Source: GCA-002790615 sp964438025 (lineage in GTDB: Bacteria > Patescibacteriota > Minisyncoccia > Moranbacterales > UBA2206). Taken from it: 64,000 bases of DNA. The stretch is from positions 37,585-101,584 of the forward strand of contig CAYTIK010000001.1 of NCBI GenBank assembly GCA_964438025.1, given 5' to 3'. The notes under the pieces were generated by a model. It ran no database searches. It was not told the origin of the DNA and worked only from the letters and a program-made list of their open reading frames with translations. The position numbers were made by a program, and so were the translations under genes. Positions 56,971 to 63,979 of this stretch are shown here, in pieces. Numbering within the stretch: the first letter of the stretch is position 1; every line of letters starts with the position of its first letter.

Positions 56971-57067
56971 GAAACATAGTCTCCTTTCTCATTTTATTTG
57001 TCAAAGAAAACAAAAACATTTTGGCTAATTTAAGCACGTGTCTTGAGATAAGTCAACTTTTATCAAA

Positions 57068-57110
57068 TTTTGTGATAATTGTAATTTCAAAAGTTGTTTT
57101 TATCACAAAA
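57068..57110. promoter_or_regulatory. inverted repeat upstream of the ParB-like gene
   Basis: TTTTGTGATAA (57068-57078) and TTATCACAAAA (57100-57110) are exact reverse complements 21 bases apart. This looks like a paired operator or an attenuator stem. The right arm overlaps the T-run side of the terminator at 57105-57133. Confidence 0.5.
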
Positions 57111-57133
57111 AAATGGCATGAATTACTGCCATT
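57105..57133 (-). terminator. terminator of the argS-glycosyltransferase unit
   Basis: Minus-strand AATGGCA and TGCCATT arms with loop gtaattca, followed by TTTTTTTGTG. Confidence 0.75.
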
Positions 57134-57165
57134 AAAGATCTGAGGCATCCTTAACTTACTTTAAA

Positions 57166-58329
57166 TCATTTTTTAAAGTTTTTGTAAATCTCTAAAGTCT
57201 CCCGAGCGCATTTTTCCCAATTGAATTTTTCGAGCTGTCTGAAGCCTTTTTCCCGATAAGTTTGCTTTAATTCTTCACTGCGAGAAAATTTAGTCATGGC
57301 CTGGGCGATATTTTGCACATCGATGGGATTGACCAATTCGGCCGCGTCCCCCGCAATTTCCGGAATGGAAGAAACATTGGAAACAATCGCCGGAGTGCCG
57401 GTCGCGAAAGCTTCGAGCACGGTCGTACCAAAACCTTCATAGAGAGACGGCATCACAAAAAAATCCGCATTATGGAACAATGGAACTAAATCGTCTCCGA
57501 TAACATAGCCGGTAAAAATAATATCTTTGGCTAAACCTAAATCCTTGGCAATTTGCCGATATTCTTTAGCCAGCCAGCCTCTTTTTCCAGCTAGCACTAA
57601 TTTATAGTCGCCAGCAATTTTATCTTTTTTATTCCTTTCTTTAAAAATTTTGAAAGCTTCAAGAAGACGCGTAATATTCTTAACCGGTTCCAGCGTTCCC
57701 AAGAAAAGCGCGTATTTGTCCTTGATAGAATATTTATCCAAAACTTTCTGGCGGCCTATTTCCGGATTTTCAAACATTCGTTTGTCAAATCCGCTATAGA
57801 TCACTTGGATTTTTTCTTCCGGACATTTGAGAATTGACTGCAGATCATTTTTTATCGATTGGGAAACCGCAATCACTTTTTCCGCTTTACTGACCATCAG
57901 GCTGATCAGTGCCTTATTTTTGGCTTGAAAAAGACTAGGGAAAACGTCATTTAACTTATAGACTGCCACATCATGAATAGTCACGATGGTTTTTCCTCTA
58001 TAGCTCACTGGAATCCGACTAGTGTGGGAAGTTGTATGGATCAAATCCAATTTTTCCTTGCTCAAAATCGCCGAACCTAAAATTTCGTTATATATTCCTG
58101 GCAAATATTTTTTATAGTCGGAAAAAGGATAAAATCTGATTTTCACATTCGGCTGAGAAAATTTTTTGACATCTTTTTCCCGGACGCGGAAATCAAAAAA
58201 CAAAACATACTCGTTTTCTTTGTCGATTTCCAAAAGATGGCGGATGAGCTGATACGTATAGTGGCCGACTCCGATGGCGTCGCCTTTTTCTGGATTTAAA
58301 ATTGTTCTGGCATCGATACCGATTTTCAT
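57166..58329 (-). CDS. family 4 glycosyltransferase
   Basis: GT-B fold enzyme of 387 residues, likely adding a sugar to a lipid-linked or exported glycan. MKIGIDARTILNPEKGDAIG and GVGHYTYQLIRHLL form the N-terminal domain. The donor-site motifs are ALFLGTLEPVKNITRLLEAF, LVLAGKRGW, and FVMPSLYEGFGTTVLEAFATGTP (E-x7-E in EGFGTTVLEAFATG). It follows argS after 48 bases. Confidence 0.93.
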   Translation of the reverse strand: MKIGIDARTILNPEKGDAIGVGHYTYQLIRHLLEIDKENEYVLFFDFRVREKDVKKFSQPNVKIRFYPFSDYKKYLPGIYNEILGSAILSKEKLDLIHTTSHTSRIPVSYRGKTIVTIHDVAVYKLNDVFPSLFQAKNKALISLMVSKAEKVIAVSQSIKNDLQSILKCPEEKIQVIYSGFDKRMFENPEIGRQKVLDKYSIKDKYALFLGTLEPVKNITRLLEAFKIFKERNKKDKIAGDYKLVLAGKRGWLAKEYRQIAKDLGLAKDIIFTGYVIGDDLVPLFHNADFFVMPSLYEGFGTTVLEAFATGTPAIVSNVSSIPEIAGDAAELVNPIDVQNIAQAMTKFSRSEELKQTYREKGFRQLEKFNWEKCARETLEIYKNFKK

Positions 58330-58341
58330 AAAATTGCATAC

Positions 58342-58371
58342 GTCGTATATGTCATATATGACTTATACGAC
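58342..58371. repeat. inverted repeat between argS and the glycosyltransferase
   Basis: GTCGTATA and TATACGAC arms enclose the palindrome GTCATATATGAC. It fills most of the 48-base gap. Confidence 0.7.
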
Positions 58372-58377
58372 ATACTT

Positions 58378-60111
58378 TTACATTTTTTCTGGTGCAGATA
58401 CGCCCATAAGCCTCAATGTTTCCGCCAACACTATTTTAACAGCATTTATGAGCTTTAGTCTAGAGCGGGAAACTGCCAAATTATCCTCATCGATAACTTT
58501 CAAATCGTTGTAAAAAGAATGGAATTTATCAGCCAATTTTATGGCGTAATGAGGCAGTTTATGCACCGTATAATCCTGAACTATTTCTTCCACTAATTCC
58601 GGAAATTTATGTAATTCTTTAACCAAGCTTAGCTCTTTTTCCTCCGCAATTTTAGCATAATCCGCTTGGGAAAAATCCAGATTTTTTTCTTGCGCTTTGC
58701 GCAAGATGCTGCAGATCCGCGCGTGCGCGTATTGCACGTAGGGACCGGTTGCGCCTTCCAATTTTATTGATTCATCAATGTCGAATTCTATTCTGGTTCG
58801 ACTGGAAACTTTCAGCAAGGAAAAGCGGATAGCTCCCAGCGCGATCTCTTCAGGGTGTGGAGATTCGGGAAATTTCTGCTTGATTTTTTCTATTACTTCC
58901 GCAATAAGTTTCTTGGCCGGAATAACATTACCTTTACGAGAAGACATACTTTCTCCATCTTTCAAAGAAACAAACTCATACGCCACATGAATCAAATTTT
59001 TTTTAAATCCTAAAAGTTCCAGGATTTTGAATATTTGCTTGAAATATAATTCTTGCCGGACATCAGCCACAATAATGCTTTTACCAATTTTATATTCACT
59101 AAATTTCTTTTGCGCCAATGGCAAATCTTTCAGCCCATATAAAATACTACCGTCTTTTCTTACTAAAACAATCACTCCCAAATTATATTCTTCCAGATTG
59201 GCAATAATTGCGCCCTCGCTTTTTTCAATATGCGCTTTACCTAAAAGTTCCGGCAGAATTTTCTTTCCGGCTTGTTCTTCTTCGCTTTCGTAAAAATAAA
59301 CATCAAATTTTACCCCTAATCCTTCGTAAATGGCCTTGAATTCATCCAAACTCCATTGGCGCGTTTTTTGCCAGAGAGCAACTAGCTCAATATCCCCTCC
59401 TTCAAGTCTTTTTTGTACCAGTTTGAATTCTTCCTGATTTTGCGGATCAGCTTCTATTTTTTGCACCGCTTCCGAATAAATTTTTCCCAAAAATTCTGTT
59501 TTATTTTCTCTGGCGTCTAAATTTTCCTCTGGATGGAATTTTTCCAATGCCCACAGACATTTGGCAATGTGCGTTCCGGTATCTCCGATATAATTGGCCG
59601 CCATGACTTCGTTGCCATTTTTTCTCAAAACATTAACTAAAGCATCGCCGATAAAAACATTCCGCAGATGGCCGATGTGAAATTCTTTATGCGTATTGGG
59701 CTGGGAATATTCAATCATCACTTTTTCTTTTTTCTTTTCTAAACTTCCCCAATCGTTTCCTCGCTGATTAATTTCTTCGATTTTTTCTTGAAAATATTCC
59801 GGTTTTAAATAAAAATTCAAATAACCTGGCGCTGCTACTTCGATTTTCTCCAAACTTAACTTTACGGAGTTCGACTCCAAATCGGAGTCGAACTCCGTTT
59901 TCAGCGTTGTTTTTAATGTTTCCGCAATTTCTAATGGTTTTTTTCCGACTTTTTTGGCTAAAAGCATGGCAATATTGCTGGCATAATCTCCAAATTTCTC
60001 CTCACTGGGATAATCCACCTGAATCTCTTCCAATGTAAAATCCGGCCAAGCTTTAGCCTTTTGTAGAGCCTTAACCGCTTCCGTTAAAATTTTTTGGATT
60101 TCCTCTTTCAT
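58378..60111 (-). CDS. argS: arginyl-tRNA synthetase
   Basis: Class I synthetase. The chosen start gives MKEEIQKILTEAVKALQKAK; an in-frame upstream ATG at 60189 adds an unlikely aromatic-rich stretch. YSQPNTHKEFHIGHLRNVFIG has the HIGH motif. The KMSKS position is MSSRKGNVIP, the usual ArgS variant. The C-terminal DALR domain ends near RLKLINAVKIVLAETLRLMG. About 577 residues. A palindrome inserts TEFDSDLESNSVK in frame in the N-terminal domain. Confidence 0.96.
   Translation of the reverse strand: MKEEIQKILTEAVKALQKAKAWPDFTLEEIQVDYPSEEKFGDYASNIAMLLAKKVGKKPLEIAETLKTTLKTEFDSDLESNSVKLSLEKIEVAAPGYLNFYLKPEYFQEKIEEINQRGNDWGSLEKKKEKVMIEYSQPNTHKEFHIGHLRNVFIGDALVNVLRKNGNEVMAANYIGDTGTHIAKCLWALEKFHPEENLDARENKTEFLGKIYSEAVQKIEADPQNQEEFKLVQKRLEGGDIELVALWQKTRQWSLDEFKAIYEGLGVKFDVYFYESEEEQAGKKILPELLGKAHIEKSEGAIIANLEEYNLGVIVLVRKDGSILYGLKDLPLAQKKFSEYKIGKSIIVADVRQELYFKQIFKILELLGFKKNLIHVAYEFVSLKDGESMSSRKGNVIPAKKLIAEVIEKIKQKFPESPHPEEIALGAIRFSLLKVSSRTRIEFDIDESIKLEGATGPYVQYAHARICSILRKAQEKNLDFSQADYAKIAEEKELSLVKELHKFPELVEEIVQDYTVHKLPHYAIKLADKFHSFYNDLKVIDEDNLAVSRSRLKLINAVKIVLAETLRLMGVSAPEKM
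59865..59897. repeat. in-frame palindrome inside argS (family D)
   Basis: CGGAGTTCGACTCC and GGAGTCGAACTCCG are perfect 14-base reverse complements five bases apart. It lies between ALKTTLK-like helix residues and LSLEKIEVAAPGYLNF. Confidence 0.88.
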
Positions 60112-60446
60112 GGCTTCATCATACCGCAAAAAGCAAAAAAAGTAAAAATAATCAAATAATTTAAACTCTAAATCTATCCGATTCTTCATCTCTCGCTACT
60201 TCATTTAATTACCCTCTATCTTCCTTTTCTCATCTTAAAATTACGACACACTTTCAGCCTAGGCTAAAATTGTGTAGTAATATTTTTTGAGTAATATGCA
60301 CTGTTATGCTAAGAATTGCAATAAGATCCTGCCCTACTAGACAGGATATTAAGAATCGAGGATTTTTAGTTAAAAACTGCTCAGCCTACTGACGGAAAAG
60401 TTTCTAAAAATTACCGAGAATTTAAAATTCTAAAGCTCTAACTTGC
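60112..60446. other. 335-base intergenic stretch
   Basis: AT-rich with no convincing coding frame. It should hold the argS promoter. Two small inverted segments are seen (ATCCTG-CCCTACTAGA-CAGGAT near 60326-60347, and ACACACTTT/AATTGTGT near 60247). Nothing else is supported. Confidence 0.6.
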
Positions 60447-60584
60447 CTACCTCACCGGCAGATGGGCGGAACCGAAAAACAAACTCGTGGGCAACATACC
60501 ATCTGCTGTCGGACCTGGCGCCGTGGCCACTTCGGGAGTGTTGTGCAGGTCGTATTTTTGTTTGAGGAAGTTAGGGTTTTCCAT
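60447..60584 (-). CDS. 45-residue fragment-like protein after the ORF6N gene
   Basis: The ATG lies one base after the stop of the upstream ORF6N gene. MENPNFLKQKYDLHNTPEVA resembles the N-terminus of larger Patescibacteria proteins that I recall only loosely. After TAPGPTADGM it ends quickly at LPVR. The 3' half is GC-richer than its surroundings and contains repeat-like bases (ccggcagatggg). Probably the stump of a longer gene. Confidence 0.4.
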   Translation of the reverse strand: MENPNFLKQKYDLHNTPEVATAPGPTADGMLPTSLFFGSAHLPVR

Positions 60585-60585
60585 A

Positions 60586-61170
60586 TTATTTATTTTTAAA
60601 CCCAATTACTTTTGTCATATCGTCTTTTGGATTAGTTTTTAGAAATTTAGCGAGCACCTTAAAGACAATCTTGAAATTTTTATCGTATTTTCCTTCCATT
60701 TTTTCAATTTTTTCTTGTAGCTCTTTATGGGTCATCAGCATTTTTCGCATTTGCGTAAATGTCCGCATAATCTGAATATTAACCTGAACAGCTCGATCGG
60801 AATTGAGAACGCTAGAAAGCATAGCCACGCCTTGTTCGGTAAAAACAAAGGAGAAGTATTTTGAATACCTCCCTCTACCCCGACCTTTTTCTAAGGTCAC
60901 AAATTGTGATCTTAGAGATTTACTATTGAAACTTGAAGTCACAAATTGTGACTTCAAAAACAAATCAGCTTCTTGTTTGTTTAACTGGAACATAAAATCA
61001 TCAGGAAATCTTTTTATATTTCTTTTTACCGACTGATTTAAAACCCTCGTTTCTACTCCATAAAGTTCCGCGAGGTCTTTATCGAACATTACTTTCTCGC
61101 CGCGAATGAAATATATTTTTCCGATAATCCGCTCGTTAGGTATGATGGCTAATAATTTTTGTTTTGACAT
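60586..61170 (-). CDS. ORF6N-domain protein
   Basis: Phage-type DNA-binding domain protein (ORF6N, related to KilA-N). The core is IYFIRGEKVMFDKDLAELYG, then TRVLNQSVKRNIKRFPDDFM and FVFTEQGVAMLSSVLNSDRA. A helical C-terminus (HKELQEKIEKMEGKYDKNFK) follows. 194 residues. SQFVT occurs twice (FLKSQFVTSS, LRSQFVTLEK), coded by two near-copies of CACAAATTGTGA, suggesting a local duplication. Such genes are common prophage or anti-phage accessory genes. Confidence 0.85.
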   Translation of the reverse strand: MSKQKLLAIIPNERIIGKIYFIRGEKVMFDKDLAELYGVETRVLNQSVKRNIKRFPDDFMFQLNKQEADLFLKSQFVTSSFNSKSLRSQFVTLEKGRGRGRYSKYFSFVFTEQGVAMLSSVLNSDRAVQVNIQIMRTFTQMRKMLMTHKELQEKIEKMEGKYDKNFKIVFKVLAKFLKTNPKDDMTKVIGFKNK

Positions 61171-61265
61171 TAGTTTTTTTTATCAATACTTTTTTAGCTC
61201 TAAGCGCCAAAAAATCAAACTTTTGACTATTTAAAATATAGCATAAATTTAGAGAAAAAACATAC

Positions 61266-61295
61266 TTGCATTGCTTCGTAAGCAAGCTATATACT
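61266..61295 (+). promoter_or_regulatory. promoter of smpB, probably leaderless transcript
   Basis: TTGCAT (61266-61271), an 18-base spacer holding TTGCTTCGTAAGCAA, and TATACT (61290-61295). The predicted start of transcription coincides with the ATG at 61302, and there is no ribosome site. Confidence 0.6.
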
Positions 61296-61301
61296 AAATA
61301 T

Positions 61302-61856
61302 ATGACTACCGTAGCCACTAATAAAAGAGCCCATTTCGACTATCTCATCTCGGATAAATATGAGGCGGGTTTGGTTTTGACTGGCCAGGAGGTAAAATCA
61401 GTTAGAGCGGGACATATTAGCCTTAAAGAAAGCTTCGTCACCATCAAAGAATCTGAATTATTTTTAACCAACGCCCATATCTCTTTTTACAAGCAAGCGG
61501 GTGAGATAAAAAGCTATAATCCGACCCGCCCGCGCAAGCTGCTCCTCAAAAAATCGGAAATCAAGCATTTAATCGGAAAATTAAGGTTGCTTGGCTTGAC
61601 ACTCGTCCCTCTTCGCGTGTATACTAAAAAGCGTCCTGCCCGCAATGTTTCGCCTTTAAATAAGAACTTTTTTAACAAAACACTTGGTTCTAATTCAAAA
61701 AAAGAGTACTATCCAGAAAGTAAACATAGCGATGCAGGCGGGCTACTGAAGCTCGAATTCGGTATCGGCAAAGGAAAAAATAAGTTTGATAAACGGGAAG
61801 ATCTGAAGAAGAAAGATGCGGATCGAGATATGCGGAGAGCTTTAAAAAATTACTAA
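61302..61856 (+). CDS. smpB: SsrA-binding protein
   Basis: Binds tmRNA and brings it to stalled ribosomes. Start MTTVATNKRAHFDYLISDKY; LTGQEVKSVRAGHISLKESF and PTRPRKLLLKKSEI are core motifs. The basic C-terminal tail (KRDADRDMRRALKNY-like, here KKDADRDMRRALKNY) is kept. 184 residues against about 150 normally. The excess is an in-frame palindromic repeat of about 36 codons (61635-61742) between VYTKK and LKLEFGIGKGKNKFD. The tmRNA gene follows directly, an uncommon but logical pairing. Confidence 0.96.
   Translation: MTTVATNKRAHFDYLISDKYEAGLVLTGQEVKSVRAGHISLKESFVTIKESELFLTNAHISFYKQAGEIKSYNPTRPRKLLLKKSEIKHLIGKLRLLGLTLVPLRVYTKKRPARNVSPLNKNFFNKTLGSNSKKEYYPESKHSDAGGLLKLEFGIGKGKNKFDKREDLKKKDADRDMRRALKNY
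61635..61742. repeat. in-frame family A palindrome with long loop inside smpB
   Basis: The left arm CCTGCCCGCAATGTTTCGC and right arm ACATAGCGATGCAGGCGGG match the two halves of the 36-bp family. They are separated by about 70 AT-rich bases instead of joining, as if something had inserted between them. The whole stays in frame. Confidence 0.82.
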
Positions 61857-61894
61857 CTAAACATCCGCTGTTTGTTACGCTTGTAGTGTGAGGG

Positions 61895-61930
61895 CCCGCC
61901 CGCATCGCTACGCGAAGCGTGGCGGGCGGG
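61895..61930. repeat. 36-bp family A palindrome abutting tmRNA
   Basis: Begins CCCGCCCGCATCGCTACGCG and ends AAGCGTGGCGGGCGGG. Its last two bases are the first two of the tmRNA acceptor stem. It lies where the tmRNA promoter or 5' processing site would be. Confidence 0.85.
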
Positions 61931-62343
61931 GGTTGTTAAGTTTCGACAATTTGTACTTTCCAAACAAGCAAGCCGAGGATGATAATAGCTCGCTAAACCT
62001 TTATCAAAAGTTATAAGTGCCAACTTCATAACTAAAGCAAAATCGGTATTAGCTAACGCTTTTACCGCAAATTTTGCCCTAGCCTTAGCCTAACCGCTTC
62101 CAAGCGGAGTTAAGGTTCATCGAATTGCCGATTTCTCATAGGCAAACCTCGGTGTCATATATGAGGATAGTCAAATAAGGCGTTCTAAACTTTTTTGGCG
62201 AAGCTAAATTTAGAAATAGATTGAGAAGGTTTTGTCCGCTTTCCACTTCCTAATCGAAGCTCGCAAGGCTTTAAAGCTGAATACGCTTGTAGAATGTTTT
62301 GAAAGAATAAATTTGGACGCGAGTGCAATTCTCGCCAACTCCA
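61929..62343 (+). ncRNA. ssrA: tmRNA (ssrA)
   Basis: Acts with SmpB to rescue stalled ribosomes and tag the product for degradation. The tRNA-like part pairs 5' GGGGTTG with 3' CAACTCC (one G-U). The T arm is GCGAG-TGCAATT-CTCGC, and the discriminator A is at 62343; CCA is not encoded. The tag frame starts at GCC 62019 after TAAGT and ends at TAA 62091-62093. It encodes 24 residues starting ANFITKAKSVLA and ending ANFALALA. The hydrophobic end fits a protease signal but differs from the common LAA. 415 bases in all. Confidence 0.93.
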
Positions 62344-62354
62344 CTAATCATTAA

Positions 62355-62903
62355 ATTAAAACTATAAAAATAGGACCACGCAGATTTTTTACACAAAGAG
62401 CTCCACGCGAAAGGATTAATGAACAAATTAACTACCCACAAATCCGGGTAATTGATGATGATGGCTCGCAATTAGGCCTAATGAGCTCTTTGGAAGCGCT
62501 ACAAATTGCTAAAGAAAGAGAAACTGATTTGGTGGAAATTGCCCCTTTAGCCAAACCGCCGGTCTGCAAGATCATGGATTATGGAAAATTCCAGTATCAG
62601 CAATCTAAAATCAAACAAGGCAGCAAAACCAAGCAAAAAAATGTTGAAGTCAAAGGCATCCGCATCGGTTTCCGCACGGATGTCCATGATTTGGAATTTA
62701 AAAAGAATCAGGCGGAAAAATTTTTAAAAAAAGGCAACCGCGTCCGAATTGAAATCCGGCTCAAAGGCCGGGAAAAAGCCCACCAAAATATCGCCCGCGC
62801 TAATTTGGAAGAATTTTTAAAAGCTATCGCCCTCCCCTATAAAAAAGAGCAGGAAATTAAAAGAATGCCGGGAGGGTTTAACACATTGATTACTCCAGAA
62901 TAA
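62355..62903 (+). CDS. infC: translation initiation factor IF-3, non-AUG start
   Basis: Prevents early subunit joining and checks the start codon. Conserved sequence extends well upstream of the first ATG (62481): RERINEQINYPQIRVIDDDG then SQLGLMSSLEALQIAKE. The in-frame stop at 62352 limits the start to ATT 62355, ATA 62364 or ATA 62370. IF-3 genes classically use such codons for autoregulation. I place it at ATT, giving about 182 residues, the full two-domain length. The C-terminal domain has VKGIRIGFRTDVHDLEFKKN. Heads infC-rpmI-rplT and lies 12 bases after tmRNA. Confidence 0.9.
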   Translation: MKTIKIGPRRFFTQRAPRERINEQINYPQIRVIDDDGSQLGLMSSLEALQIAKERETDLVEIAPLAKPPVCKIMDYGKFQYQQSKIKQGSKTKQKNVEVKGIRIGFRTDVHDLEFKKNQAEKFLKKGNRVRIEIRLKGREKAHQNIARANLEEFLKAIALPYKKEQEIKRMPGGFNTLITPE

Positions 62904-62928
62904 AAAATAATCCACAATTTTAGAATTT

Positions 62929-63126
62929 ATGCCTAAATTAAAAACCAACAAATCTGTCGCTAAAAAAGTCCGCCTGACGAAAAAAAGAAAAGTTATGCGC
63001 CGCATAACCGGCCAGAACCATTATAATTCTAAAGATAATGGCCGCGAAGGACGCGTCAAAAGAACGGATGTTCGGCTTTTTAAAGCCGACGAAGTCAATG
63101 TCCTTAAGGCGCTGCCTTATTGTTAA
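62929..63126 (+). CDS. rpmI: 50S ribosomal protein L35
   Basis: 65 residues, very basic. MPKLKTNKSVAKKVRLTKKR is the typical start and the rest continues to RVKRTDVRLFKADEVNVLK. In the conserved order infC-rpmI-rplT, 25 bases after infC. Confidence 0.96.
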   Translation: MPKLKTNKSVAKKVRLTKKRKVMRRITGQNHYNSKDNGREGRVKRTDVRLFKADEVNVLKALPYC

Positions 63127-63159
63127 TTAAATTTTAAATTCTAAATAGATTTCATTGAA

Positions 63160-63175
63160 TCCGCCAGCTGGCGGA
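63160..63175. repeat. 16-bp perfect palindrome TCCGCCAGCTGGCGGA, second copy
   Basis: Identical to 31168-31183. It lies in the rpmI-rplT spacer, where its last bases GGAG could also act as ribosome site for the TTG at 63181. Confidence 0.85.
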
Positions 63176-63198
63176 GAAAATTGAAAATTACCGATAAT

Positions 63199-63546
63199 AT
63201 GACTAGAGTAAAAAGAGGCGTCGCCGCTTCCAAGAGAAGAAAAAATCTTTTAAAAGACGCCAAAGGCTACCGCTGGAAAAGAAAATCCCTCTATGCCGCC
63301 GCTAAACAAGCGGTGATTAAGGCCGGCAGTTACGCTTATCGCGACCGCCGCCAGAAAAAAAGAGCGATGCGCGCGCTGTGGATTACCCGTCTCAATATCG
63401 CCGCCCGGGAATTTGGCATTAAATACAGCCAATTGATAAAAATCCTCGCGGAGAAAAAAATTGGTTTAGACCGCAAAGTGCTTTCCCAATTAGCCGTCGA
63501 AAATCCCGCCATTTTCCAGAAATTCATGGAAGAGGTCAAAAAGTAA
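63199..63546 (+). CDS. rplT: 50S ribosomal protein L20
   Basis: Early-assembly ribosomal protein, often the autoregulator of this operon. The ATG giving MTRVKRGVAASKRR matches the family; an in-frame TTG at 63181 is an alternative. DRRQKKRAMRALWITRLNIA and YSQLIKILAEKKIGLDRKVL are conserved. 115 residues. A terminator follows. Confidence 0.96.
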   Translation: MTRVKRGVAASKRRKNLLKDAKGYRWKRKSLYAAAKQAVIKAGSYAYRDRRQKKRAMRALWITRLNIAAREFGIKYSQLIKILAEKKIGLDRKVLSQLAVENPAIFQKFMEEVKK

Positions 63547-63567
63547 TAACTAACTCATAAAAAATTA

Positions 63568-63598
63568 CAAAAACTCCGTAAAAAACGGAGTTTTTTAA
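63568..63598 (+). terminator. terminator of the infC-rpmI-rplT operon
   Basis: AAAACTCCGT pairs with ACGGAGTTTT around aaaa, followed by TTTTTT. Confidence 0.88.
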
Positions 63599-63632
63599 AT
63601 TCGTTTGATTTTTTAATTTTCAGTTGTTTCTC

Positions 63633-63962
63633 TCATTTCAATAAATCTTCAATTTTCTTTTGAATATTATAGCCCTTACGATGTTTCAAAATTCCCAAAT
63701 ACGATTGCAAACTTTGGTTAAAAGATTCTTCAGAAATAATACTGTCTTTTAAATCTTGCCGCCTGTGTTTTATTTTATTAATAACCCTTCTCTTCGTTTT
63801 TGTTCGTAAAACTCTATGCTGTGGCAAAACAATGTAGCCAAGAAAATCTATTCCTTGTCTATATTTCTTGATCAAAATTTTTTCAGGATGCAAATTTAAT
63901 TTTAATTTACTTTGCAAAAATTTATCAATCTCATTAATTAAGCCAAATAAATATCCCCGAGC
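63633..63962 (-). pseudogene. truncated reverse transcriptase, C-terminal part only
   Basis: The readable part is YLFGLINEIDKFLQSKLKLN, then LHPEKILIKKYRQGIDFLGY and VLPQHRVLRTKTKRRVINKI, which is the end of the RT palm and the thumb in RTs of the diversity-generating retroelement and related groups. QSLQSYLGILKHRKGYNIQK closes it. The YxDD motif is absent. The frame is stopped upstream by a TAA inside the hairpin at 63955-63974. So it is a remnant, unless the window edge hides a rearranged 5' part. Confidence 0.8.
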
Positions 63963-63979
63963 TTACGCTCGGGGTTTTC
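63955..63979. terminator. hairpin CCCCGAGC-TTAC-GCTCGGGG
   Basis: Perfect eight-base arms followed by TTTTCT on the plus strand. It cuts the reverse transcriptase reading frame and may be an inserted repeat as much as a terminator. Confidence 0.6.
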
